From Cryptosporangium aurantiacum (lineage in GTDB: Bacteria > Actinomycetota > Actinomycetes > Mycobacteriales > Cryptosporangiaceae), in contig NZ_FRCS01000005.1 of assembly GCF_900143005.1 (NCBI RefSeq), positions 434,001 through 498,000 of the forward strand: a DNA stretch of 64,000 nt. Direction: 5' to 3'. A program made the translations under genes and the position numbers. Below are positions 47,374-55,744 of the stretch, piece by piece (position 1 is the stretch's first letter; every line of letters starts with the position of its first letter). The notes under the pieces are model-generated. The model searched no databases, was not told the DNA's origin, and saw only the letters and a program-made list of their open reading frames with translations.

Positions 47374-47399
47374 TCAATGACCGTGTCATCAGTCATTGA
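47374..47399. promoter_or_regulatory. Inverted repeat, candidate operator of the ligase gene
   Basis: TCAATGAC and GTCATTGA are perfect 8-base arms around a 10-base spacer, AT-richer than the surroundings and 37 bases before the ligase start. The layout fits a TetR- or GntR-type fatty-acid regulator; none is encoded nearby. Confidence 0.5.
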
Positions 47400-47444
47400 C
47401 AGCATGGTGCCATCGCGCCGCGCCCGGCGCAGGAGTTTGCCCAG

Positions 47445-47939
47445 CTAGGCGGGCACCTCCGCGAGCTTGCCGGTGGCCACGTCGTAGACGAAGCCGCGGA
47501 CGGACTCCTTACGGGGGATGAACGGGTCGGCCTTGATCCGGGCGATCGACTGCCGGACGTCGTCCTCGAGGTTGCTGAACGCCTCCGCGGCCCACGCGGG
47601 CTTGAGCCCCGTGTCGGCCTGGATCGACGCCTTGAACTCGTCGTCGGTGAACGTCAGCATGCCGCAGTCGGTGTGGTGGATCAGGATGATCTCGGTGGTT
47701 CCGAGCAGCCGCTGGCTGATCGCCAGGCTGCGCAGTTCGTCGGCGGTCACGACGCCACCCGCGTTCCGGATGACGTGCGCGTCGCCCTCCTTCAGCCCCA
47801 GCACGCCGTACGGGTTGAGTCTGGCGTCCATGCACGCGAGCACCGCGACGCCCAGGGCGGGCGGCAGCGGCAGGTCACCTTTGTCGAAGTTCGCGGCGTA
47901 ACGCTCGGCGTTGGCCAGCAGATCGTCGGTCACGCTCAT
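47445..47939 (-). CDS. Beta-class carbonic anhydrase
   Basis: A 164-residue enzyme interconverting CO2 and bicarbonate. Zinc ligands and active-site residues: Cys36, Asp38 and Arg40 in ACMDAR, then His89 and Cys92 in HHTDCGM. DAHVIRNAGG is the family's central motif. The size fits the short Rv1284 (CanA)-like type. ATG 47939 is preceded by AGGGAGGA. Bicarbonate could feed acyl-CoA carboxylation, in keeping with the neighbouring ligase, though the link is only by position. Confidence 0.95.
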   Translation of the reverse strand: MSVTDDLLANAERYAANFDKGDLPLPPALGVAVLACMDARLNPYGVLGLKEGDAHVIRNAGGVVTADELRSLAISQRLLGTTEIILIHHTDCGMLTFTDDEFKASIQADTGLKPAWAAEAFSNLEDDVRQSIARIKADPFIPRKESVRGFVYDVATGKLAEVPA

Positions 47940-48016
47940 CGTCAGATCCTCCCTACTGAACAGATAGGGAAACTCTAATGAGTGGCAGCCCTCCGCCGAT
48001 ACGGCATACTCGCGGC

Positions 48017-48097
48017 ATGCGTTCGCTCGAGGTCCAGTTGCCGCTCTACGGCGACGACCGCGAGCGCGGCGACTTCCCAGGAGCAGCGGGTCTGTAG
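48017..48097 (+). CDS. Possible 26-residue small protein upstream of MFS gene
   Basis: Encodes MRSLEVQLPLYGDDRERGDF and six more residues. Codon third positions are mostly G/C, as in real genes here. No ribosome site precedes it, but CATACT lies about seven bases before the ATG, which would fit a leaderless message. Evidence is thin. Confidence 0.25.
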   Translation: MRSLEVQLPLYGDDRERGDFPGAAGL

Positions 48098-48129
48098 ACC
48101 CCTGCCCCTTCGTCTCCCCGGGAAGCCCG

Positions 48130-49317
48130 ATGTCGCAGACTGCTGTCCCCACGTCCCCGTTCGCGCTGCTCCGCCGGCCCGTCGTGGCGCGCCTGCTCGC
48201 GTCCAGCCTGCTCGGACGCCTACCGACCGGCATGGTGCCGGTCGCGCTCGTCCTCTTCAGCCGCGGCGAATCGGCCGGCTACGGGGTCGCGGGCCTGCTC
48301 GCCGCCGCGTACACCGCGGGCTCGGCGATCGGCGGGCCGGTCCTCGCCCGCTGGATGGACCGCACCGGCCAGACCCGGGTGATCGTCGGCGCGGGGGTCG
48401 CGTGTTCGGTCGCCCTCGCGCTGTTGCCGTTCGTCGGCACGGTCGGCGGCATCGTGGTCGCCGTGGTCGCGGGCGTCGCCACACCGCCGGTGGAACCCGG
48501 GCTCCGGGCGATCTGGCCGACCGTGCTGCCCGCGCCGGATGTTCCCCGGGTCTACGCGCTGGACGCCGCCTCGCAGGAGCTGGTGTTCGTCACCGGCCCG
48601 CTGCTGGTGCTCGTCGCCGGGAGCTTCGGCTCGGCAGGCGGCCTGTACGCGGCCGCGGCGATCGGGCTGGTCGGCACGCTCTGGTTCGCGGCTGCTCCGC
48701 AGTCACGGGGCTGGCGTCCGGAGGAGGTCGAGGAGCGGCACTGGGCCGGAGCACTGCGTCCGCCCCGGTTGCGCCGCGTCTACCTCGGCATGCTGCTGGT
48801 CGGCCTGACCGTCGGGACGTTCCCGGTCGCGGCGGCCGCGTTCGGCGAAGCATCCGGGGACCGGGGCTGGGCCACCTGGCTGGTCGCGGCGAACGCCAGC
48901 GGTGCGCTGATCGGCGGCGTCTGGTTCTCCGGCCGGTCCGAGCGGGTGTCGCCGGGCCGGGTGTTGCCCTGGCTGCTCTGCGGGCTCGGCGTCGGCTACC
49001 TGCCGCTCGCCTTTGTCCCGACGACGTCCGGCGTGTTCCCGCTCGCGCTCGTGCTGAGCGTCGTCAGCGGGTTGTTCCTGCCGCTGATCATCACGCTGGT
49101 GTTCCTGGTGATCGACCGCCTCGCGCCGACCGGCACGGTGACCGAGGCGTTCGCCTGGCTGATCACCGCGTTCCTGGTCGGCAGCTCGATCGGGGCCGCG
49201 ATCGCCGGTGCGCTGATCGCTGCCGTGTCGGTCGCCGCGGTGTTCGCGGTGGCCTCGGCCGCCTCGCTGCTCGGCGCGGTGCCGATGATCCGGCTACTTC
49301 CCCGAGAGAGCGCCTAG
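48130..49317 (+). CDS. MFS transporter
   Basis: A 395-residue membrane protein with about 12 hydrophobic segments. The loop after helix 2 is GGPVLARWMDRTGQTRVIVGAG, the MFS A-like motif. The second half repeats the pattern from about residue 220. Substrate cannot be inferred; relatives are often labelled efflux proteins. Its 3' end overlaps the convergent tsaE by 24 bases. It is an insertion between tsaB and tsaE. Confidence 0.88.
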   Translation: MSQTAVPTSPFALLRRPVVARLLASSLLGRLPTGMVPVALVLFSRGESAGYGVAGLLAAAYTAGSAIGGPVLARWMDRTGQTRVIVGAGVACSVALALLPFVGTVGGIVVAVVAGVATPPVEPGLRAIWPTVLPAPDVPRVYALDAASQELVFVTGPLLVLVAGSFGSAGGLYAAAAIGLVGTLWFAAAPQSRGWRPEEVEERHWAGALRPPRLRRVYLGMLLVGLTVGTFPVAAAAFGEASGDRGWATWLVAANASGALIGGVWFSGRSERVSPGRVLPWLLCGLGVGYLPLAFVPTTSGVFPLALVLSVVSGLFLPLIITLVFLVIDRLAPTGTVTEAFAWLITAFLVGSSIGAAIAGALIAAVSVAAVFAVASAASLLGAVPMIRLLPRESA

Positions 49318-49770
49318 CTCGGTCAGCCGCGAGGCCCAGTCACCGCCGTGCGGCACCAACGTGGCGGTGCGGACCTCGGTCTCGTCGTCCCGGTCGAGGC
49401 GGATCTCCAGGTAACCGTCGGTCAGCTGCTCGACGAGCCCGGCGCCCCACTCCACCACCGTGACCGCGGAGTCCACGTCGGCGTCCAGATCGAGGTCGTC
49501 GACCTCCGCGACACCGCCGAGGCGGTAGGCGTCCACGTGGACAAGGGGAAGCCGACCGCCGCGGGTCGGGTCGGGGGGGTGCACTCGGGAGATGACGAAC
49601 GTCGGGCTGGTGATCGCACCGCGGACGCCGAGCCCGGCACCGATCCCCTGCGCGAGCTGGGTCTTCCCGGCCCCCAGCGGGCCGACCAGCACGATCAGGT
49701 CACCGGCGCGGAGCAGCGGCGCCAGCGTACGGCCCAGCGCCCGGGTGTCGTCGGGCGTCGTGAGTTCCAT
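49294..49770 (-). CDS. tsaE: t6A biosynthesis ATPase TsaE
   Basis: A 158-residue P-loop ATPase that powers turnover of the TsaB-TsaD complex. Walker A GPLGAGKTQ at residues 30-38; ITSPTFVISRVH, VHVDAYRLGG and VTVVEWGAGL are the TsaE hallmarks. The ATG shares one base with the stop of the alpha/beta hydrolase (TGATG), so it is the end of the alr-hydrolase-tsaE operon. Confidence 0.95.
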   Translation of the reverse strand: MELTTPDDTRALGRTLAPLLRAGDLIVLVGPLGAGKTQLAQGIGAGLGVRGAITSPTFVISRVHPPDPTRGGRLPLVHVDAYRLGGVAEVDDLDLDADVDSAVTVVEWGAGLVEQLTDGYLEIRLDRDDETEVRTATLVPHGGDWASRLTELGALSGK

Positions 49771-51032
49771 CAGGCACCCTTCCGGCGGAGGATCCGATCC
49801 AGCGCACGCCGCTGCTGCTTCCCGGCCCGACGCGCCCACCCACGGCGCTGCTTCGCGGCCGAGACCTCGGTTCGCTCGGGCGCCGTCGTGGGACGCCGCC
49901 CGGCCGCCACCGCCGCGGCGCGCTGGAACAGCTGGGCGAGCGCGTCGTTAGTGGCGTCGGCGTGCTCCATCAGCGTGCAGTGGCCGCCGTCCGGGATCTC
50001 CAGCAGCGCCGCCTTCGGCAGCAGGTTCGCGATCTCGCGGGTGTGCTCGACCGGGGTGAGCTGATCGCGGTCCCCACAGACGACGAGCGTTTCCAGGTCC
50101 GCGAACGCCTCCAGCGCCGCGTACCGGTCGTGCTGCGACAGCGTGGCCAGGTACCCGGCGATGACCTCGACCTTTGTGCCGTCGTTCATCCGCTCGACGT
50201 ACTCGACCAGCGCCGGGCTGGGGTTCGAGGTGCCGAACCCGTAGCGCTCGGTGAGCAGGTAGGCCAGGTCGCTGCCGGACCGGCGTCCGCGCTCGGCCAT
50301 CGTCGGCTGCCAGCGCAGCACCTTGGCCAGCGTCGGGGTGAGCGCACCGCGCAGCCACGCGACGATCGGCGGGAACCCGAGCGCGACGTCGTCGAGGTGA
50401 CCGGCCGACGTGGAGATCAGCGCGACCCCGACCACCCGGTCGAGCACCAGCTCGGAATGGCGTTCGGCGAGCGCCATCAGCGTCATGCCGCCCATCGAGT
50501 GGCCGGCCAGCACCAGCGGCCCGTCCGGCGCGACCTTGGCGATCACCTCGGCCAGCGAGTCGGCGAGCTGGTCGATCGTGTAGTCACCGTCCGGGCGTGG
50601 CCCCGAGTGGCCGTGGCCCGGCTGGTCGTAGAAGACCATCCGCAGCCGCGGGTCCTCGTGACCGGTGAACACCCGCCGCTGGAAGTGCCAGGTCCCCATG
50701 TCCAGCGCGAAGCCGTGCACGAAGATCACGGTCAGATCCGGCTCGCCGTCGGCCTCGACGATCTCGACGTAGAGGTCGACGCCGTCGGCGGTGACGACCT
50801 GCGCGCTGTCGTACGGCAGCGCGCCGAACGGCTCGTCGGCGTACGGATCGCCAGCCCTGCGGCGTCGGCGTACCGCGAACCGCTCCGCGGCGACGCCGGC
50901 AGCGGCACCGGCGGCCAGCGCCCCGACCAGCGCACCGGCCAGGCCGAACGCGGCCGTCATCCCGCCCTTGGCCAGGCTCTCGGTCGCCACCTTGGCGGCC
51001 GCCTGCGCGGCCTTCGGGTCACTCTTCGCCAC
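49770..51032 (-). CDS. Alpha/beta hydrolase
   Basis: A 420-residue protein. A hydrophobic Gly/Ala-rich segment at 25-50 (GMTAAFGLAGALVGALAAGAA) could be a membrane anchor. The hydrolase core has FVHGFALDMGTW, DQPGHGHSG, the nucleophile Ser in GHSMGG near residue 180, and His in DGGHCTLMEHAD. A basic tail (about 40 residues) ends RALDRILRRKG. In many actinobacteria a hydrolase gene sits between alr and tsaE; its substrate is unknown. GTG start after AGGAG; ends coupled to tsaE. Confidence 0.9.
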   Translation of the reverse strand: MAKSDPKAAQAAAKVATESLAKGGMTAAFGLAGALVGALAAGAAAGVAAERFAVRRRRRAGDPYADEPFGALPYDSAQVVTADGVDLYVEIVEADGEPDLTVIFVHGFALDMGTWHFQRRVFTGHEDPRLRMVFYDQPGHGHSGPRPDGDYTIDQLADSLAEVIAKVAPDGPLVLAGHSMGGMTLMALAERHSELVLDRVVGVALISTSAGHLDDVALGFPPIVAWLRGALTPTLAKVLRWQPTMAERGRRSGSDLAYLLTERYGFGTSNPSPALVEYVERMNDGTKVEVIAGYLATLSQHDRYAALEAFADLETLVVCGDRDQLTPVEHTREIANLLPKAALLEIPDGGHCTLMEHADATNDALAQLFQRAAAVAAGRRPTTAPERTEVSAAKQRRGWARRAGKQQRRALDRILRRKGA

Positions 51033-51034
51033 GC

Positions 51035-52165
51035 TTACGCTCCTGCCCCGACGTATGTGCGGGGCACCCGCGCACCGATTCGGGTGACGATCTCGTAGTT
51101 GATCGTGCCGACCGCTTCCGCCCAGTCGTCGGCGGTGGGTTCGCCCCGGTCGCCGGGACCGAACAGGACGGCTTCGTCGCCGTCGGACACCGGGTCGTCG
51201 CCGACGTCCACGACGAACTGGTCCATGCAGACCCGGCCAGCGATACGGCGGCGAACCCCGCCGAGCAGCAGCGGGCCGACGCTGCTCGCGTGCCGTGGGA
51301 CGCCGTCGCCGTAGCCGAGCGGGACCACGGCGAGCGTGGTCGGCGCGCTCGTGTGGTACGTGTGCCCGTACGAGACGCCATGTCCGGCCGGTACCCGCTT
51401 GGCGATCAGCACCCGGCCGCGCAGCGTCATCGCGGGCCGGAGCGCCTCGGCCGGCACGTGGCCCGGGTTCGGCGAGAGCCCGTAGATCGACACCCCGGGC
51501 CGCACGAGGTCGAAGTAGGCCTCCGGCAGCGTCAGCGTGCCCGCCGAGTTCGCCATGTGCCGCAGCTGCGGGTGGACGCCGTGCCGGTCAGCGACCTCCA
51601 GCGCCTCATGGAACACACCGATCTGTGCGGCGATCGACGGGTGGCCCGGCTCGTCGGCGCAGGCGAAGTGGCTCCAGACACCGACCACCTCGACCGTGCC
51701 CTCCGCCGTCGCCTTCGCCGCCGCGGTGAGCAGATCCGGCCAGTCGGCCGGGGTCGCCCCGGAGCGCCCGAGTCCGGTGTCGACCTTCAGGTGCACCCGG
51801 GCCGTCCGGTCGGCTCGCTTCGCGGAGGCGACGACGTCGTCCAGCAGCGGGATGCTCGGCACGCCCAGATCCACGTCGCTCACCACCGCGGCGGTGAAGT
51901 CGGTGCCCGGCGCGTTGAGCCAGCTGAGCAGCGGAGAGTCGATGCCTGCGGCCCGGAGCTCGAGCGCCTCACCGACCGTGGACACGCCGAGCCAGGTCGC
52001 ACCGCCGGCGAGCGCCGCGCGGGCCGACGGCACCGCGCCGTGGCCGTAACCGTCTGCTTTGACCACGGCCATCGTCGCCGCCGACCGGGTTGCCGCGCGC
52101 TCCGCCAGGTAGGCGGTGTTCGCGCGGATCGCATCGAGGTCGATCACCGCTTCCGCTTGCACCAT
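51035..52165 (-). CDS. alr: Alanine racemase
   Basis: Makes D-alanine for peptidoglycan. The 376-residue protein has the PLP-binding Lys36 in AVVKADGYGHG, the barrel residues of HLKVDTGLGRSG, GVSIYGLSP, and the catalytic Tyr in GVSYGHTY of the C-terminal domain. CMDQFVVDVG follows. First gene of alr-hydrolase-tsaE. Starts ATG at 52165. Confidence 0.97.
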   Translation of the reverse strand: MVQAEAVIDLDAIRANTAYLAERAATRSAATMAVVKADGYGHGAVPSARAALAGGATWLGVSTVGEALELRAAGIDSPLLSWLNAPGTDFTAAVVSDVDLGVPSIPLLDDVVASAKRADRTARVHLKVDTGLGRSGATPADWPDLLTAAAKATAEGTVEVVGVWSHFACADEPGHPSIAAQIGVFHEALEVADRHGVHPQLRHMANSAGTLTLPEAYFDLVRPGVSIYGLSPNPGHVPAEALRPAMTLRGRVLIAKRVPAGHGVSYGHTYHTSAPTTLAVVPLGYGDGVPRHASSVGPLLLGGVRRRIAGRVCMDQFVVDVGDDPVSDGDEAVLFGPGDRGEPTADDWAEAVGTINYEIVTRIGARVPRTYVGAGA

Positions 52166-52257
52166 GGAACCCAGTCTCCCAGGCGCTCGCAGCGGTCGCG
52201 GGGCAGCCCACGGCCGCGGGTTGGCCGCAAGGGCTGCTCCGCGCGCCGTGGGGCGGG

Positions 52258-52869
52258 CTAGACGCGGACGTCGGGCGGGATCGTCGGCGTCGGGCTCGGC
52301 GTGGGTGTGGGCGTGGGTGTGGGGCTGGGGGACGGCGCTTCCGGCGTCCTCGGCGCCGGGGGCAGCGGCGGCTGGTCACACATCCGGCGCAACTCGTCGG
52401 CGGCGGCGCGAGCCTCCGCGATCTGGATGAACGGGTGTGGGTCGCTGGTGGCGAACCAGTACAGCGCCTGTGCGACGGCCCGGTCGACGATGCGGATGTG
52501 CGGCCGCATCGCCAGGGGAGCCCGCTGTGCGTCGAGTTGAAGGTCGGCGTGGACCTGCTTCCAGGCCGGCATGTCGGGGTTGATCGTCGGCAGCGTGTCG
52601 AGCAGCGCGATGGCCTGCTCGACGTGCGGGATCACCCAGGTGCAACCCTCCTTGATCGGGGAGGGCGGCACGACCGGGGCGGGTGCCGGTGGCAGGTTCG
52701 GCGGGAAGGAACGCGCGTGGCCGCCGGTGTCCTCGCGGGGTGACGAGTCACCGCCGGGGAGGGCGAGCGGCTTCTCCGCCCCCAGCCATTGGAAGAACAG
52801 GACGACGAGCACCACCACGAGCACGGCGGCGAGGCCCGTCGCCAGGCCCGCGAAGTAGGAACGCCGCAT
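52258..52869 (-). CDS. Membrane-anchored protein of unknown function
   Basis: A 203-residue protein. One N-terminal membrane helix (YFAGLATGLAAVLVVVLVVLFF, outline, 5-28), a Pro-rich linker, then a helical domain (about 75-170; CTWVIPHVEQAIALLDTLP, PDMPAWKQVHADLQLDAQ, MRPHIRIVDRAVAQALYWF) with Cys at both ends that could pair. A Pro/Thr/Ser tail with PTPTPT runs ends the protein. I recognise no family. It lies between nnr and alr on the same strand. Confidence 0.75.
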   Translation of the reverse strand: MRRSYFAGLATGLAAVLVVVLVVLFFQWLGAEKPLALPGGDSSPREDTGGHARSFPPNLPPAPAPVVPPSPIKEGCTWVIPHVEQAIALLDTLPTINPDMPAWKQVHADLQLDAQRAPLAMRPHIRIVDRAVAQALYWFATSDPHPFIQIAEARAAADELRRMCDQPPLPPAPRTPEAPSPSPTPTPTPTPSPTPTIPPDVRV

Positions 52870-52942
52870 ACACCGAGGGTAGGTATCAACACCACCGGTC
52901 GATGGGGAGATCCGCGATCGTTACCCCACGGCTGTCCGTCCG

Positions 52943-54403
52943 TTATGACACGACGCGTCCAACCGCTTCCGGGAGCCGCCCGAGTACCCGGGACGCGACG
53001 ACCGGGCCGGCTTCGCTCGCGAGGCGCCCGGCGATGCCGTGGACGAACGCGCCGGCCGCTGCCGCCTCGGCAGGGGCGAGCCCACCGGCCAGCAGCGAAC
53101 CGATCACTCCGGAGAGGACGTCGCCGGTGCCTGCGGTGGCGAGTTCCGGGACGCCGGCCGCCACGACGTACGCCGGACCGTCGTCCGGGCCGGCGATCAC
53201 CGTGCGGTAGCCCTTGAGCAGGACGGTGGCGCCGAGGTCCCGCGCGGCGCGGCGGGCGGCGTCGATGCGGTCCGGGCCGACGTCGCCGGCGAGCCGCGCG
53301 AACTCCCGGTCGTGCGGCGTGAGGACGGTCGGCGCCCTACGGTCGCGCAGCAGGTGCAGATCACGGGAGACGATCGTCAGCCCGTCGGCGTCCAGCAGCA
53401 CCGGTAGGTCCGTGGAAAGCACCCAGCGGACGGCGTCCGCCGCGTCGTCGTCAGTACCGAGGCCCGAGCCCACCACCCAGGCCTGCGCCCGACCGGCCTC
53501 GGCCACCGACCGCGCCGAGACGACCTCGGGGTGCGCCGTGCGGACCGCATCGCGGGCCGCACCGGCGTACCGGACGTATCCGGCCGGGCCGGACAGCGCG
53601 CCACCGGTGCTCAGGATCGCCGCTCCCGGGTACTGCTCGGACCCGGCCGCGATGCCGACGACGCCGCGGGTGTACTTGTCGTCGTTCGGGCCGGGGCGCG
53701 GCCACCAGTCGCTGACCGCCTCGGCGGTGACCAGCCGGGCCGCGGGCGGTTCCGGAAAGCTCAGGCCGATGTCGACGACCTCGACCAGACCGGCCCGCAC
53801 CGCGCCGTCACCGGCCAGCAGCCCGGTCTTCAGGCTGCCGAACGCGACCGTGACGTCGGCGGTAATCGCCGCGCCCGCGACCTCACCGGTATCGGCGTCG
53901 ACGCCGCTGGGCAGGTCGACCGCGACCAGCACCGCCCCGTTCGCGCGCCACTCGTCGGCGGCGGACGCGAGCCGGGCCGCGTCCGGGCGCAGTCCCCCGT
54001 GGCCACCGATGCCGAGCAGCCCGTCGACGACAAGGACCGGCGGCCGGTCGCGGAGATCGGTGAGCTCGACCAGCCTGCCACCGGCGGCGCGGAGTGCGGC
54101 GAGCCCGGCCCGGTGCACCCGCTCGTCCTGCACACCAGCGACCGCACGCACCACCGCACCCCGGCGGGCGAGCGCGGCCCCCGCGTACAGCGCGTCACCG
54201 CCGTTGTCACCACCGCCGACCAGTAGGACGACCCGCGCTCCGTAGACGCCGCCCGCGTCGGCCAGCAGAGCCGCGCAGCGCCGCGCCAGCCCGGCGGCGG
54301 CGCGGCGCATCAGCCCGCCGGACGGGAGGTGCGCCATCGCTTCGCGCTCGGCGGCCCGGATCGCCTTCACCGGCCAGGCGCCGGTCAGCACGTTCTCGCT
54401 CAC
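52943..54403 (-). CDS. nnr: Bifunctional NAD(P)H-hydrate epimerase/dehydratase
   Basis: Repairs damaged NAD(P)H (NADHX). The 486-residue fusion has an N-terminal YjeF_N epimerase ([46 protein letters not shown]) and a C-terminal ribokinase-like dehydratase ([34 protein letters not shown]). The GTG start overlaps the acpS stop (GTGA), giving an acpS-nnr operon, a common actinobacterial pairing. Confidence 0.96.
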   Translation of the reverse strand: MSENVLTGAWPVKAIRAAEREAMAHLPSGGLMRRAAAGLARRCAALLADAGGVYGARVVLLVGGGDNGGDALYAGAALARRGAVVRAVAGVQDERVHRAGLAALRAAGGRLVELTDLRDRPPVLVVDGLLGIGGHGGLRPDAARLASAADEWRANGAVLVAVDLPSGVDADTGEVAGAAITADVTVAFGSLKTGLLAGDGAVRAGLVEVVDIGLSFPEPPAARLVTAEAVSDWWPRPGPNDDKYTRGVVGIAAGSEQYPGAAILSTGGALSGPAGYVRYAGAARDAVRTAHPEVVSARSVAEAGRAQAWVVGSGLGTDDDAADAVRWVLSTDLPVLLDADGLTIVSRDLHLLRDRRAPTVLTPHDREFARLAGDVGPDRIDAARRAARDLGATVLLKGYRTVIAGPDDGPAYVVAAGVPELATAGTGDVLSGVIGSLLAGGLAPAEAAAAGAFVHGIAGRLASEAGPVVASRVLGRLPEAVGRVVS

Positions 54404-54771
54404 GCTGCCTCCGCGACGACCATCGCCGACGCGATGCCGCCATCGTGCGAAAGGGACAGATGCCAGCGGGTGATCTTCATCCGCGCGGCCACCTCGGCGA
54501 CCGTACCGGTCACGGTCAGCCACGGGCGGCCGTCGGCGTCCGGGACGATCTCGCAGTCGTGCCACGCCAGGCCGCGCGGCGCGCCGAGCGCCTTCGCGAC
54601 GGCCTCCTTGGCGGCGAACCGCGCCGCGAGCGACTCCGGCGACCGCGGATGGCCCGACCGACTCAGCCGTTCCCCGGCCGTGAACAGGCGATCGAGGAGG
54701 AGCGGCGTGCGCGCCACGGCCGTGGCGAACCGCTCGACGAGCACCACATCGATGCCGACGCTGACAATCAC
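54400..54771 (-). CDS. acpS: Holo-acyl-carrier-protein synthase
   Basis: Transfers phosphopantetheine from CoA to acyl carrier protein. The 123-residue enzyme has Asp8 in [11 protein letters not shown] and Glu in [14 protein letters not shown], the two magnesium ligands, and [17 protein letters not shown] near the end. GTG 54771 gives the family start [10 protein letters not shown]. Coupled to nnr; divergent from an SDR gene only 14 bases away. Confidence 0.95.
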   Translation of the reverse strand: MIVSVGIDVVLVERFATAVARTPLLLDRLFTAGERLSRSGHPRSPESLAARFAAKEAVAKALGAPRGLAWHDCEIVPDADGRPWLTVTGTVAEVAARMKITRWHLSLSHDGGIASAMVVAEAA

Positions 54772-54785
54772 GCCTACACCCTGGC

Positions 54786-55619
54786 ATGTCGGCCGCGGTT
54801 GGTGGCACGGTGGCTGGCGTGGCACCTCTCTCTGGACGCGTAGCCCTGGTCACCGGCGCCAGCCGCCGAGTCGGCATCGGCGCCGCGATCGCCCGCCGGT
54901 TGGTGGCTGACGGGGCCGCGGTCCTGCTGCACGGGTGGGAGCCGCACGACGCGGAGCAGCCCTGGGGTGCGGACGCCGACGGGCTGCGTTCGCTGGCGTC
55001 CTCGCTGGCCTCGGACGGCGCCCGCGTCGCCGTCGCGGTGGCCGATCTGGTGGACCCGGCGGCGCCGCGCGCGCTCGTCAGCTCGGCGCTGGACGAGTTC
55101 GGCGGCCTGGACATCGTGGTCGCCAACCACGCGCGGTCGGTGCCGTGGGCGCCGCTGTCCGAGCTGACCGCGTCCGAGATCGACCTGTCGTACGCGGTCA
55201 ACACGCGCTCCACGCTGCTGCTCGTGAAGGAGTTCGCCGCGGTTCGCGCAGCGGCTGCGGAACTGGCCACCCCGGGTGCGGACACCACCGGACGGGTCGT
55301 GCTGCTCACGTCGGGGCAGGTGCACGGGCCGATGCCCGCCGAGATCCCGTACGCGGCGAGCAAGGCGGCGCTCGCCGGCATGACGCCGAGCCTCGCCGCC
55401 GCACTCGCCCCGCACAGCACCGTGAACTGCGTCAACCCCGGCCCGACCGACACCGGGTGGGCGTCCGACGCGGTGCTGGACGACGTGAAACTGCCGTTCG
55501 GGCGCTGGGGACGCCCCGAGGACGCCGCGAACCTGATCGCGTGGCTCGCGGGGCCCGAGGGCGGCTGGGTCACCGGCCAGGTGATCAGCTCCGACGGCGG
55601 CTGGTCCCTAAGGCGCTGA
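54786..55619 (+). CDS. SDR family oxidoreductase
   Basis: A short-chain dehydrogenase of up to 277 residues. The NAD(P) site is [17 protein letters not shown]. The Ser of TSGQVHG and the YAASK of [10 protein letters not shown] form the catalytic set; NPGPTDTGW and [10 protein letters not shown] close the domain. The start may be ATG 54786 or GTG 54819 ([13 protein letters not shown]), the latter more typical. Substrate unknown. Convergent with glmS across a large palindrome. Confidence 0.9.
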   Translation: MSAAVGGTVAGVAPLSGRVALVTGASRRVGIGAAIARRLVADGAAVLLHGWEPHDAEQPWGADADGLRSLASSLASDGARVAVAVADLVDPAAPRALVSSALDEFGGLDIVVANHARSVPWAPLSELTASEIDLSYAVNTRSTLLLVKEFAAVRAAAAELATPGADTTGRVVLLTSGQVHGPMPAEIPYAASKAALAGMTPSLAAALAPHSTVNCVNPGPTDTGWASDAVLDDVKLPFGRWGRPEDAANLIAWLAGPEGGWVTGQVISSDGGWSLRR

Positions 55620-55684
55620 CGCGCCGCGGGCCGGGCGCGCCGCGGGGCGGCGCGATCGCGCCGTAGGGCGCGCCGCCCTCGACC

Positions 55685-55730
55685 GACATCAAACCGGCTT
55701 TTACGGGCCCGTAAAAGCCGGTTTGGTGTC
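55685..55730. terminator. Large palindromic bidirectional terminator
   Basis: A perfect 34-base palindrome at 55691-55724 (arm AAACCGGCTTTTACGGG) extends to 46 bases with one mismatch. It lies between the convergent SDR and glmS genes and contains T/A tracts on both sides of a GGGCCC centre. Confidence 0.85.
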
Positions 55731-55744
55731 GAAGCGCGCGCCGA

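Noticed and set aside
54404-55573. Extension of nnr upstream to 876 residues
   Set aside because: This part is antisense to the SDR gene and crosses acpS; the GTG at 54403 overlaps the acpS stop and fits the family N terminus.
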